A program made the translations under genes and the position numbers. The notes below the pieces were generated by a model. That model saw nothing but the letters and a program-made list of their open reading frames with translations, was not told the DNA's origin and did no database searches. Shown in pieces: positions 18,054 through 27,059 of a stretch of DNA of 64,000 nucleotides. Origin of the DNA: Planktotalea sp. (GTDB taxonomy: Bacteria > Pseudomonadota > Alphaproteobacteria > Rhodobacterales > Rhodobacteraceae); assembly GCF_018607995.1 (NCBI RefSeq), contig NZ_JABBAL010000008.1, positions 1-64,000 of the forward strand. The letters are read 5' to 3'. Numbering within the stretch: position 1 is the stretch's first letter; every line of letters begins with the position of its first letter.

Positions 18054-18202
18054 ATGAATCCAATTATTTATAACGTCGCGATCTCTATCGATTGCTGTAT
18101 TTCTGGTCTTGATGGGACGTGTCTGATTTTGCCCATGCGCAGGAAGTTACGCTGTAGCTGGAAGCTGAAAAGACTTATGCTGACGGATATATGCTTCAGG
18201 AG
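18054..18202 (+). pseudogene. Remnant of a RibD C-terminal/dihydrofolate-reductase-like gene
   Basis: Begins with a good AGGAG site and ATG and reads MNPIIYNVAISIDCCISGLDG, the start of RibD-C/DHFR-fold proteins (normally SIDGYISGPDG). One base is then missing: in the next frame the sequence continues DVSDFAHAQEVTL, an in-frame stop, and LEAEKTYADGY. Homologous text ends near 18200, about a quarter of the normal length. Decayed and non-functional. Confidence 0.6.
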
Positions 18203-18220
18203 TGATCGCTTAAGTAGCTT

Positions 18221-18283
18221 GGTTCGAGGGGGCGCTGCCCCCGCGCTGCGCGCTCCCCCGAAGTTTACTTAGAAAGATGAAGG
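18221..18283 (+). repeat. GC-rich intergenic palindrome, copy 2
   Basis: GAGGGGGCGCTGCCCCCG with a second arm CGCTCCCCCG, then the tail AAGTTTACTTAGAAAGATGAAG. Related to 13037-13095 and 21567-21625. It lies just downstream of the 3' end of the minus-strand HD gene. Confidence 0.6.
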
Positions 18284-18289
18284 GGGGCG

Positions 18290-18940
18290 TTACGCGCTAA
18301 TTTGGGCGAGGAAGGCGTCGCGGAACCCGAGGAGTTCTTCGTGCCGCGCTGTTGCGAGGCGTTGGCCTTCGTTGGTTTGAAAGCCCTCCGCGAGGGTAAG
18401 GAGTTTAGTCTCAAAATGATCGATAGCAAAATTTCGATCGTCGAGTATGCGGTTTTGAGCGTGTGGATCATTTGGATCATAGAGCGCACTGCCCATGCGT
18501 CCCGCCACATAAAAACAACGCGCGACGCCAATGAGGCCGATGGCGTCAAGGCGATCTGCGTCTTGGAGGATCTTCGCTTCTAACGTTTCGGGTGGGATGT
18601 TGGCGGAGAAACTATGCGCCTCAATCGCGTGGCAGGTCCGGGCGATTTTGTCTGTGTGCCAGCCGAGGTCTTTGAGATGGATTTGCGCTTGTTTCGCCGC
18701 TTGTGTGGAGGCACTGGCGCGGTGCGGGCTGTCTTTCTCGACGCTCACGCAGTCATGGAGCAGCGTCGCGGCTGCGATGATGTCCAGCGTGCCTCCTTCG
18801 ATAGTGGCAATCGCGTACGCATTGCGCCAGACGCGGGTGATGTGCGCGATGTCATGAGCCCCGTCTGATTCATTTGGGGTCGCAAAGGGCAACAGCGCCG
18901 TTGCGAGGCTTTCATTGGGGGCAAAAAGTGCGGAGTTCAT
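18290..18940 (-). CDS. HD-domain phosphohydrolase
   Basis: A 216-residue HD-superfamily metal-dependent phosphohydrolase. The first metal histidine lies in AHDIAHITRVWRNA and the HD pair in AATLLHDCVSVEKDSP near residues 60-75; the third His is in AIEAHSFSAN and an aspartate in ILQDADRLDAIG, as in the YpgQ/YedJ branch that hydrolyses nucleotides. The precise substrate cannot be deduced. It starts only four bases after the acyl-CoA ligase stop. Confidence 0.88.
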   Translation of the reverse strand: MNSALFAPNESLATALLPFATPNESDGAHDIAHITRVWRNAYAIATIEGGTLDIIAAATLLHDCVSVEKDSPHRASASTQAAKQAQIHLKDLGWHTDKIARTCHAIEAHSFSANIPPETLEAKILQDADRLDAIGLIGVARCFYVAGRMGSALYDPNDPHAQNRILDDRNFAIDHFETKLLTLAEGFQTNEGQRLATARHEELLGFRDAFLAQISA

Positions 18941-18943
18941 GGG

Positions 18944-20746
18944 TTAAGCGTAGAGTCTTTCGATCTGCGCGTCATAGAGCTCAAACACTTTGTTGCGGCG
19001 CACTTTCATAGTGGCCGTGACTTCGCCATCATCGTGATCGAGCTCTTTCGAGAGCAAATGCACCTTCTTAATCTGCTCTACACGCGCGAGATTACCGTTC
19101 TGCCTTGCGATTTCTTTATCAATAAGTTCAATCACTTGCGGATTTTCTGCCAGAGAACGGAATGTCGTGTAAGCGATGCCTTTGCTTTCCGCCCATAGGC
19201 GCACGGGGTCCATGTCGATCTGCACCAAAGCTGTGACAAAGGGGCGCTTGTCGGCGACCACGATGCACTCTTTAATGAAGGGGGAGGCCTTCATGATATT
19301 CTCGATCAAGGAGGGCGACAGGTTCTTGCCTGCCGCGTTGATCATAATGTCTTTCTTGCGATCAATCAGGCTAATCGAGCCATCCGCGCAGGCCTCTGCC
19401 ACATCACCGGTGTGCAACCAACCATCGACGATAGTTTCGGCGGTGGCGTCGGGGCGATTGTAGTAGCCCTTGAAGACGATCCCGCCCTTGACGAGGAGTT
19501 CACCGTCGTCTGTGATCTTATACTCAACGCTATCCACAAAGTGGCCCACGCGCCCCTCAGAGCAGCCCCAGTCCGGCTGGATCGTCGCGGCACCCGTCGT
19601 TTCGGACATGCCCCAAGCTTCACGAATGTTGATGCCGATGCCGCGCATGAAGCCCAGCAGATCCTCGGAAATCGGGGCGGCGGCAGAGATCGCAAATTTT
19701 ACCCGTCCAAGCCCGAGGTAGGAGCGGATATGACGATAGACCGTCCAGTCCCAAAACGCGTTGGCGATCTTGTCGGACGTGCTCCACTCATCGCGCCGGA
19801 TCGCACCGCGTCGTTCTGCTCGCTTCAAGGCATAGAGAGTAACGGGACCCTTAATCGTGCCAGCCGTGGCGGCTTGGATCGTGAGATCAGAGCGCATCTT
19901 TTCCCAAATGCGCGGCACACCGAAGAAAATTTGTGGCGCAACTTCACGCAGGTCAATGATGATCGTGCGCAGGCTTTCACCGAAGTTCATCACCATTTTG
20001 CTCGCCAGTGCATTGGTCACTGTGACGTTCTGCTCGGCGATATGACATAGGGGTAAGTAGCTGAGAACATTGGTGCCTTCGGGATACTCGCCAAAAATAT
20101 CTCGACTAAGTGCCGCCGCGACAGAGAGATTGTGATGACTGATCTCCGCAGCTTTTGGCAATCCGGTGGAGCCCGACGTAAAGACCATCATAGCTGTGTG
20201 CTCTGGGCTGATAGCGGACTTGCGTGCTTGCACATCTGTGTCTGCACCTGCCTCAAGGGCTGCACGGCCCATTGCGATCACCTCGTCGAAGGTTTTGAGG
20301 TTCAGCTCCGCCTCGCCATCAGTGCCCTTCGGGTTAAAGATGATCAACTGGCGCAGCTTTGGCAGTTTACCGCGCAGCTCAATAATCTTGTCGAGCTGCT
20401 CCTGGTCTTCAATGAATAGCATTGTGGTGTCAGACGAGCCTGCCAGATGTTCGATTTCCGGTGCGGGGGAGGTGGGGTACATCCCCGTCACCACGCCGCC
20501 CGCTGCATTGATGCCGAACTGCGCGAGCACCCATTCACGCCGGTTCTCGGACAGAATGCCAATGTGTTCGCCGTCTTGCATGCCAAGTTCCATCAGGCCC
20601 GCTGCGACTGCATGCATGATCTCTTCAAAGCCGGACCATGTGATCTCTTGCCAGATGCCGAAGTCCTTTTGGCGCATGGCGACGCGCGCGGGATCGCTTT
20701 GCGCATGTGCGGAGACGATTGAGACGTTGGAGCGGAAATCGGTCAT
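18944..20746 (-). CDS. AMP-forming acyl-CoA synthetase (long-chain fatty-acid type)
   Basis: A 600-residue adenylate-forming ligase that activates a carboxylic acid to its CoA thioester. The ATP P-loop VFTSGSTGLPKAAEISHHN is near residue 190, AWGMSETTGAA near 385 and the hinge motif GWLHTGDVAEA near 440; the C-terminal lysine region is in IMINAAGKNLSPS. The length and FACS-like bacterial architecture suggest fatty or aryl acids. It sits ten bases after livF in the same orientation, so the transporter may import its substrate. Confidence 0.93.
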   Translation of the reverse strand: MTDFRSNVSIVSAHAQSDPARVAMRQKDFGIWQEITWSGFEEIMHAVAAGLMELGMQDGEHIGILSENRREWVLAQFGINAAGGVVTGMYPTSPAPEIEHLAGSSDTTMLFIEDQEQLDKIIELRGKLPKLRQLIIFNPKGTDGEAELNLKTFDEVIAMGRAALEAGADTDVQARKSAISPEHTAMMVFTSGSTGLPKAAEISHHNLSVAAALSRDIFGEYPEGTNVLSYLPLCHIAEQNVTVTNALASKMVMNFGESLRTIIIDLREVAPQIFFGVPRIWEKMRSDLTIQAATAGTIKGPVTLYALKRAERRGAIRRDEWSTSDKIANAFWDWTVYRHIRSYLGLGRVKFAISAAAPISEDLLGFMRGIGINIREAWGMSETTGAATIQPDWGCSEGRVGHFVDSVEYKITDDGELLVKGGIVFKGYYNRPDATAETIVDGWLHTGDVAEACADGSISLIDRKKDIMINAAGKNLSPSLIENIMKASPFIKECIVVADKRPFVTALVQIDMDPVRLWAESKGIAYTTFRSLAENPQVIELIDKEIARQNGNLARVEQIKKVHLLSKELDHDDGEVTATMKVRRNKVFELYDAQIERLYA

Positions 20747-20756
20747 AGGATTACCC

Positions 20757-21554
20757 TTAGCTCAGCCAGCGTTTGCGGCGTTTGTAATGTTTCACATCGC
20801 GGAAAGACTGACGATCCTCAGAGCCGTCCTCGGACACGCCGAGATAGAAGCTCTGGATGTCTTTGTCGTTCTTCAGGGTCTCGACATCGCCCTCCAGAAC
20901 GATCTGCCCGCTCTCCATGATGTAGCCATAATCAGCCACGGAAAACGCGACCCCTGCGTTCTGTTCGACGACAAGGATGGAGGTGCCATCTTCTGTGTTT
21001 AAACGCCGGATCGTGTCGAAAATTTCTTTGACGATCTTGGGGGCAAGGCCCAGCGAGGGCTCGTCCATCAAAATCAACTTAGGCCGTGCAATCATCGCGC
21101 GTCCAAAGGCCAGCATCTGCTGCTCGCCACCAGAGAGGTATCCGGCTATCTGCTTGCGCCGCTCCTGTAATCTTGGGAAAAACGCGTAAATCTTGTCGAA
21201 ATCCGCGTTAAAGCCACGGCCGTCCAACGCATAAGACGCCGCAATGAGATTATCCTCAACGGTCATTTCCGAAAAAATCCGCCGCCCCTCGCGCACATGA
21301 AACAGACCCTGTTTCACAAGCGCATCTGGCGCGATATTGCGAATGTTCTTGCCATCAAAATGGATGCGACCTTCGCCGACTTCACCATTTTCGAGCTTCA
21401 ACAAATTTGAGGCCGCTTTCAAAGTCGTTGTCTTGCCCGCGCCATTGGTGCCAAGCAAAGTCACGATCTTTCCCTTAGGCACCTCAAGGGACAGGCCACG
21501 TAGGGCCTGCACGGTGTGATAATAACTCACCTCGATGTTTTCGATCGTCAGCAT
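20757..21554 (-). CDS. livF: Branched-chain-type ABC transporter ATP-binding protein (LivF)
   Basis: A 265-residue ATPase of the LivF subfamily. Walker A is LLGTNGAGKTTTLK, the signature LSGGEQQMLAFGRAM and Walker B LILMDEPSLGLAP. A 25-residue C-terminal tail (DRQSFRDVKHYKRRKRW) beyond the normal LivF end is unusual but seen in fatty/aromatic-acid-linked relatives. Works with LivG, the two permeases and the binding protein encoded upstream. Confidence 0.93.
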   Translation of the reverse strand: MLTIENIEVSYYHTVQALRGLSLEVPKGKIVTLLGTNGAGKTTTLKAASNLLKLENGEVGEGRIHFDGKNIRNIAPDALVKQGLFHVREGRRIFSEMTVEDNLIAASYALDGRGFNADFDKIYAFFPRLQERRKQIAGYLSGGEQQMLAFGRAMIARPKLILMDEPSLGLAPKIVKEIFDTIRRLNTEDGTSILVVEQNAGVAFSVADYGYIMESGQIVLEGDVETLKNDKDIQSFYLGVSEDGSEDRQSFRDVKHYKRRKRWLS

Positions 21555-21566
21555 GCACGCGCACCC

Positions 21567-21625
21567 ATCATCTTCTTTGGTCTTGAAATACCTTGGGGGT
21601 GCGGGGGACAGCCCCCGCGCCGGTT
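21567..21625 (-). repeat. GC-rich intergenic palindrome, copy 3 (inverted)
   Basis: Read on the minus strand: GCGGGGGCTGTCCCCCGC, then ACCCCCAAGGTATTT and CAAGACCAAAGAAGATG. The tail matches copy 1 (ATTT followed by ACCAAAGAAG). It lies downstream of the binding-protein gene and upstream of livF. Confidence 0.6.
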
Positions 21626-21656
21626 GGATGGCCCGTAAAGGCCATCCGAAAACTAT

Positions 21657-22865
21657 TTAAGTGCTGAGCCAGTCAGACACAGGCGTGAACAGACCGGTAT
21701 CCGGCGCGTATTCATAGACGCGACCCGTGCCAATCTTGTTATTGTTCATTGATACTGGCCCACCGAAGAAACCACCGCTGTCCCAATCGGAAATACCAGA
21801 CAGGCTCTCAGCGACATTGTCTGCCGTCAGCTCTTTGCCAGCTTCAGCTGTGTCGCGAAGCGCCTTCATCGCCAGCTCCAAACCACACATCGCCTGAAGC
21901 GCCCACGTGGACATGTAGTTCTCTAGTGGCGTGCCCGCAAACATCGCTTTGGAAAGCGCTGCATATTGCTCATAGCGCGGCGCGTTTTCGCGGTCATAGA
22001 AGTAGCGATACGGCATCACACCTTGGTAACCTGCAAGGAACGGACCCGCTTCTTTGGTAATACGATCTGCGATCAGCTTTTCCATACCCCAGAAAGTGCC
22101 GTGGAACTGGATTGGCAGACCGAATTGACGCGCGCCACCGATAAGCTGTGGCCAAACGCCTGTCACGTAGCCTTGCAGGATGCAGTGCTCTGCGCCTGAT
22201 TGCGCCAGCTTTGTAACGTGCGTTGGGATGTCCGCGCCTTGTGGTTTCGTTGCTTCTTCAAGAACGATCTCAAGGCCGAGTCTCTCAGCCGTCGCGCGGC
22301 CATGCTCCAAAGGATCGCGACCAAATTCCGTGTTGGAGTAGATGATCGCAATTTTAGACCCACCCGCCGCTTTGATGTTTTGCATCAAAATGTCGAACTG
22401 GTCCTGATACGTTGGGCCAGAGATATACTGGTATGGGTTCGTCTGAGGGTTCGCCAATTCAGACGCGAAAGAGGTCGACCCCATCAAGCGCGCGTTCTCG
22501 CCTTTCAACTCTGGTGCGATTAGTTTCATCGCACCTGTAGAATCTGCAAAATAGCCGACGCAGGCTTTGCCTTCTGTCGCCAAAACGCGTTGGTAATTGG
22601 CAAGTGTGCTCTGCGGCACGTAACCGGAATCCTCGGTTACAAAACGGATCGGCGTGCCTGCGATACCGCCTTCGTCGTTGAACATCTTTTGCGCTAAAGC
22701 AAAGGCCGGCGCGACCAACTGGCCCGCGGTCGCGAAAGGACCGGTCAGGGGCAAGGATGCGCCAAGTACATATTCTGCGGGCTGCGCTTTGAGGATCATT
22801 GGTGTGCCCACTACAGCCGTTGCGGCAGCACCCGTGGCAAGGAAAGTCCGTCTGTTCAGTGTCAT
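21657..22865 (-). CDS. ABC transporter substrate-binding protein (LivK/AmiC type, Tat-exported)
   Basis: A 402-residue periplasmic receptor of the peripla_BP_6 family. The N-terminus has a twin-arginine signal (LNRRTFLATGAAATAV, cleavage near LKAQ). The mature part opens with YVLGASLPLTGPFA, and contains IYSNTEFGRD and SAEHCILQGY segments. I start it at 22865, where a GGGAG site stands eight bases upstream, not at the TTG at 22880. The ligand is not certain: the gene neighbours an acyl-CoA ligase, so a carboxylic acid is as likely as a branched-chain amino acid. Confidence 0.92.
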   Translation of the reverse strand: MTLNRRTFLATGAAATAVVGTPMILKAQPAEYVLGASLPLTGPFATAGQLVAPAFALAQKMFNDEGGIAGTPIRFVTEDSGYVPQSTLANYQRVLATEGKACVGYFADSTGAMKLIAPELKGENARLMGSTSFASELANPQTNPYQYISGPTYQDQFDILMQNIKAAGGSKIAIIYSNTEFGRDPLEHGRATAERLGLEIVLEEATKPQGADIPTHVTKLAQSGAEHCILQGYVTGVWPQLIGGARQFGLPIQFHGTFWGMEKLIADRITKEAGPFLAGYQGVMPYRYFYDRENAPRYEQYAALSKAMFAGTPLENYMSTWALQAMCGLELAMKALRDTAEAGKELTADNVAESLSGISDWDSGGFFGGPVSMNNNKIGTGRVYEYAPDTGLFTPVSDWLST

Positions 22866-22898
22866 AGTTTTATCTCCCAATAGTAGTGGCCTTTGATT

Positions 22899-23966
22899 TT
22901 ATCCACGCGCAAACGGCCAACGGTTTGCAGAACGCAGTATTCGGTCAGTAATTTGATTGATGCCCAGTGGCTCTTTCAACAAGAAGAACACCAAAAGCAG
23001 GCCAAAGACAATTTCTTGCACGGGGCCAGTGTAACGCGCGAGTTCCAAACTGCCGCCTGTGGCCGCAGCCATACTGATCTTGATCAATTCGGGAACAAGC
23101 ATCACGACGACCACGCCAAACAGTGGCCCAAGTGTACGCCCCATACCGCCAACGATTAGCGCGGCGACAAGTTCAAGCGACAGATCAAGGCCGAACTGTT
23201 CGGGCAGGATACGTGCAAAGAAATACGCTCCAAGTGCGCCGGACAAGCCGCAATAGCCTGCGGAAATCGCAAAGCTCATCAGCTTGTAACGCAGTAAGGA
23301 AATCCCCAAGATCTCGGCTGAATAGTCACGGTCTCGAATAGCGATGAAGGCGCGACCGACGCGTGTGCGAAACAGGTTTTGCGCAGCAAGCATTGTGCCA
23401 AGGGCAAGCGCTGTGATCAGCACATACATTTCGCGTTTGTTGTCCAGCTCCCAGCCCAGCAGGCTTGGCACAGGGGTGTCAATCCCCACAATGCCGCCCG
23501 TCCAGGGTGCGAAGAGGTCTTGTTCAATCAGGAATTTCACAATGAAACTGGCTGCGAGCGTGGCAACCGCAAGGTAAAGCCCTTTGACCCGCAAAGATGG
23601 CAGGCCAACGATTATGCCAGTGAGCGCAGAGACCGCGATGGCCATCGGCACTACAATGAACGGCAAGATACCAGTGGGCAAGCCACTGAACAGATTGCTA
23701 AAAATGACAGTGGAGTAGGCCCCGATGGCCACGAACGCGCCGTGCCCAAGGGAAACAAGGCCCGTGTAGCCCGTCAAAACGTTCACGCCGACCACAGCGA
23801 TCAAAAGGATGCCCATCTTGCAGGCCATAAGGACGGAGTAATCATCCGCGAATAAGGGAAACAGCGCAAGCAGGATTATGCTGCCAAAGACAAACATCTG
23901 TTTGTTGCGATTGTTCAGAACTCGCTCGTCCGCGCCATATGTGGCCTTGAGATTGCCGTTGATCAT
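22899..23966 (-). CDS. livM: Branched-chain-type ABC transporter permease (LivM)
   Basis: A 355-residue inner-membrane permease with about nine hydrophobic helices. LivM-type landmarks are NVLTGYTGLVSLGHGAFVAIGAY near residue 60, the GLPSLRVKGLYLAVATLA segment and IRDRDYSAEILGI before the final helices. Its start overlaps the livH stop by four bases, showing translational coupling. Confidence 0.94.
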   Translation of the reverse strand: MINGNLKATYGADERVLNNRNKQMFVFGSIILLALFPLFADDYSVLMACKMGILLIAVVGVNVLTGYTGLVSLGHGAFVAIGAYSTVIFSNLFSGLPTGILPFIVVPMAIAVSALTGIIVGLPSLRVKGLYLAVATLAASFIVKFLIEQDLFAPWTGGIVGIDTPVPSLLGWELDNKREMYVLITALALGTMLAAQNLFRTRVGRAFIAIRDRDYSAEILGISLLRYKLMSFAISAGYCGLSGALGAYFFARILPEQFGLDLSLELVAALIVGGMGRTLGPLFGVVVVMLVPELIKISMAAATGGSLELARYTGPVQEIVFGLLLVFFLLKEPLGINQITDRILRSANRWPFARG

Positions 23967-24967
23967 ATGCGTTCAACCTCTTTTTGACCCATTAATCCGT
24001 GTGGACGGAAGATGATGACGACCAATACAGCTACGTAAGGCACGATCTCGGCCCACTCACCGCCCATTTTCCATTGGGTCATCGCTTCCAGAACGCCGAC
24101 CGCCATGGCCGCGATAAAGCAGCCCACATAGCTATCAAGTCCACCCATCAGCACGATTGCAAGCACCGAAAAGCCGAACAGGCCAAGGGAGGGTGAAATG
24201 CCGTTGCGCGTCGCAAGGATTGCTCCCGCGACAGCCCCTGTGGCAGAGGCGAGAACCCAAGCGCGCGAAAAGATCTTGGGCACAGAGATGCCCATGGAAT
24301 AAGCGGTTGATTGATCCTCTGCCGTAGCACGGATCGCAACGCCACCTTTGGTGAATTTCACCATCGCGACGATGCTGCCAAAGATAATTAGCGCGATGAT
24401 CATATTTACTATATCCGCGCCAAAGAGGAAGATCATCGAGCCGAACAGCTCAAACCGGATCGGTGTGTTTGGGGCGATATGGGGCACAAAGGCCGCATCT
24501 GCTGTCCATATCAGCGAGGCAGACCCCGAGAGGATCGAGATCAGGCCAACAGTGACCATGATCATCGCAAAAACCGATTGACCCATCAGAGGACGCATCA
24601 GCGTGCGCTCCACCACGCGGCCAAGGATCGCATTGCACACAACCGCGCCTATTAAACCACAGATGATGCGGGGCACATTTGCGGCCCAATCAAGAACAGC
24701 GCCGAGCAGGGAAAACATGCTCAATCCTTCGCGCATTTCCACCATCCAATCGGGCTTCCAAGAGGCTAGCCAGGCGGGTGCCCAGTCTTGTCCAGGAATG
24801 ATCACGGCAAAGGTGAAATAGAAATACGCTCCGAACATGATCAGATAGCCATGCGCGAAGTTCACCACTTTGGTGGCCTTGTAGACCGACACTATGCCCA
24901 CGGCGATCAGGGCGTAGATTGCTCCGCTCATCAGGCCGTTGATTGCGAATTGAATAAACTGTCCCAT
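23963..24967 (-). CDS. livH: Branched-chain-type ABC transporter permease (LivH)
   Basis: A 334-residue permease partner of LivM. It opens MGQFIQFAINGLMSGAIYALIAVG, typical of LivH, with NFAHGYLIMFGAY next, and later AIRATAEDQSTAYSMGI in the cytoplasmic loop. A 40-residue loop after the second helix (WLASWKPDWMVEMREG) is longer than in E. coli LivH. The ATG at 24967 is preferred over an upstream start inside livG. Eight bases separate it from the livG stop. Confidence 0.94.
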   Translation of the reverse strand: MGQFIQFAINGLMSGAIYALIAVGIVSVYKATKVVNFAHGYLIMFGAYFYFTFAVIIPGQDWAPAWLASWKPDWMVEMREGLSMFSLLGAVLDWAANVPRIICGLIGAVVCNAILGRVVERTLMRPLMGQSVFAMIMVTVGLISILSGSASLIWTADAAFVPHIAPNTPIRFELFGSMIFLFGADIVNMIIALIIFGSIVAMVKFTKGGVAIRATAEDQSTAYSMGISVPKIFSRAWVLASATGAVAGAILATRNGISPSLGLFGFSVLAIVLMGGLDSYVGCFIAAMAVGVLEAMTQWKMGGEWAEIVPYVAVLVVIIFRPHGLMGQKEVERI

Positions 24968-24975
24968 GTCCGCCC

Positions 24976-25737
24976 CTATGCCGCCGCGCCCAAGTAGGCT
25001 TCGATCACCGCCGGATTTTGCGAGACCTCCGCAGGTGTGCCTGACGCAATTTGCTGGCCAAAGTTCAACACGACGATGTGGCTGCAAATATCCATGACCA
25101 TATGCATGTCATGTTCCACCAGCAGGATGGTGGTGCCAAATTGCTCCTGCACATCTAGGATAAAGCGTGCCATATCAGCGGTTTCTTCGCGATTCATGCC
25201 TGCGACTGGTTCATCCAGTAGTAAGACACGCGGTTTCATCGCCAGCGCGCGCGCAAGTTCAACGCGTTTCTGCAAACCGTAAGAGAGCATAGTGATTGGA
25301 TATTTGCGAATGTGGTCGATTTCGAGGAAATCAATCACGCGTTCTTCGATGTCGCGGCGCAATTCCAATTCTTCGCGGCGTGCGGAGCCGAAATATTTGA
25401 ATGAAGAGAAGAGGCCAGTGTTGAGACGCGTGTGCCCGCCAAGCTTGATATTATCGAGCACGGTCATGCCGCGAAACAGCGCGATATTTTGAAACGTGCG
25501 CGCCATGCCGAGAGACGCGCGTTTGTCCGGCGAAATGCCTGTGATGTCGCTGCCATCAAAGGTCACGGTGCCACGGTTGGGCGCGTAAAATCCTGAAATC
25601 GCGTTGAAAAGCGAAGTTTTACCCGCGCCATTTGGGCCGATCACGCCGGTAATCTCGCCCGCTTTGGCATCAAAGCTTACCCCTTGCAGCGCTTTGATGC
25701 CGCCAAAGGAAAGATATAAATCGGATATGCTCAGCAT
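24976..25737 (-). CDS. livG: Branched-chain-type ABC transporter ATP-binding protein (LivG)
   Basis: First gene of the minus-strand liv operon, 253 residues. Walker A GPNGAGKTSLFNAISGF, a LivG-type insertion after TFQNIALFRGMTVLDNI, a degenerate signature LSYGLQKRVELARAL and Walker B VLLLDEPVAGMNREE are present. The start at 25737 matches the family N-terminus (MLSISDLYLSFGGIKAL); the frame remains open upstream but that part is not LivG-like. Confidence 0.94.
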   Translation of the reverse strand: MLSISDLYLSFGGIKALQGVSFDAKAGEITGVIGPNGAGKTSLFNAISGFYAPNRGTVTFDGSDITGISPDKRASLGMARTFQNIALFRGMTVLDNIKLGGHTRLNTGLFSSFKYFGSARREELELRRDIEERVIDFLEIDHIRKYPITMLSYGLQKRVELARALAMKPRVLLLDEPVAGMNREETADMARFILDVQEQFGTTILLVEHDMHMVMDICSHIVVLNFGQQIASGTPAEVSQNPAVIEAYLGAAA

Positions 25738-25892
25738 GGCTGATCGGACCTTTCGCTGTGCCAAATACGGGGTGCCGCTTTTCGCGATCTTGCCCAAGCA
25801 GCTCTCTATGTTGAGCGGCAACCTTAGCGTTCTGCGCAGGTCTGGCAATGCTCTTTGACGTGCTTGTACGTTACGTAAGGTTGCGGGGGAGA

Positions 25893-26587
25893 TCATATGA
25901 CGGATCTAAGGCCGTTCTCGTCCGCCACTTTATGCCAGGCTTTGGGACAGCGTCGATCATCGGTTGTATGGACTGCTCAACCAGAGGTACGGTCATTCAA
26001 TAGCACGGAATAACCATGCTGAAATTGAAAAAACGTTTGGCCGCACAGGCGGCACGTGTCATGTCCATGGTGAAGTTTCCGCCCGCGCAGAGGATGCCGA
26101 TATCAGGCTGATGCAGGTCCTCGAACAGCTCCATATCCATCATTACATCTGTGTTGCCGCTGAAATAGATCACCTTGCCTTCGTCCGCGATCATAAAGCC
26201 GCTTTCCATGCCCGCATACATCGGGCTATTCTCGAATTTATACGTGCTTAAATGCGCGATGGTAAGCATTGTGACGGCGACGCGGCCAAGCTGCACCGTG
26301 CCTCCCTTGTTAAAAGCTACGGTCTTGATGCCCATCTTGGCCTTCATGAAACCCATGTGATCGTAGCTGCCGACCGCGGGTAGATCGAGTTCCTTGGCGA
26401 TCTCGAAGTCATCCGCGCCGTGATTGAAATGGCCGTGGCTGATCAACACATGTGTCGCATTTTTTATCGCATCTTGGCGACGCTCTGCAGGAAATACAGG
26501 GCAGCCGGTGAGCCACGGATCGACAAGAAGGATTTGATCTTCGATCTCGATACGAAAGCGGGAATTGCCAAGGGAAATGATTTGCAC
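25893..26587 (-). pseudogene. Decaying UlaG-like metallo-beta-lactamase-fold hydrolase
   Basis: The first 197 codons from a GTG at 26587 are readable as a UlaG-like metal-dependent hydrolase (VQIISLGNSRFRIEI, LLVDPWLTG, and the metal region LISHGHFNHGADD). Two metal-binding aspartates have become asparagine: HGHFNH for HxHxDH, and SGNTDV for SGDTDV. The frame stops after VIPCY (normally PCHY, losing the last metal histidine) at 25997. Beyond it the missing C-terminus is visible in other frames: PLVEQSIQPMIDAVPK, then VADENGLRSVI and a stop at 25893. So the gene has at least two frameshifts plus active-site substitutions and is very likely dead. Confidence 0.75.
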
Positions 26588-26771
26588 TGTGTTGCTTCTG
26601 TATATGCATGCTTGTTGGGGACGGGTGCAGGGTTTGAGTGTAAAGGGCAAGATGAAGCGTAAGATGCTCGGTTTATGCGAGGTTTATTTGTGTGGTGGCG
26701 GCGGCACCCTTGCGAGCGGCGCGCGTGGGCGCTAAACGCTAGCGCAACATGCTTTTGCGGAGACTTGCCTG

Positions 26772-27059
26772 ATGTCAATTGATGAAAAAACTGCGGCGCG
26801 CGTGGCCAAATTGGCCCGTATCAAAGTAGAGCCTGAGGCATTGCCTGCTTTGGCCCAGGAATTCACCAATATTCTTGGCTTTATCGAGCAATTGAATGAG
26901 GTCGATGTTGAGGGTGTTGAGCCAATGACATCTGTGACGCCACAGCGTTTAAAACGCCGTGTGGATTTGGTGACGGATGGGGATCAACCTGAAAAAGTGC
27001 TCGAGAATGCGCCAGATGCGCGCGAAGGATTTTTCGCGGTTCCGAAGGTGGTTGAATAA
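26772..27059 (+). CDS. gatC: Asp-tRNA(Asn)/Glu-tRNA(Gln) amidotransferase subunit C
   Basis: A 95-residue GatC that wraps around GatA and stabilises the amidotransferase. It opens [19 protein letters not shown] and ends with [17 protein letters not shown], both family hallmarks. Its stop shares one base with the gatA start. gatB is not in the window. Confidence 0.96.
   Translation: MSIDEKTAARVAKLARIKVEPEALPALAQEFTNILGFIEQLNEVDVEGVEPMTSVTPQRLKRRVDLVTDGDQPEKVLENAPDAREGFFAVPKVVE

Noticed and set aside
25738-25896. Upstream extension of livG
   Set aside because: The open frame continues but the extra residues are not LivG-like; the start at 25737 matches the family.
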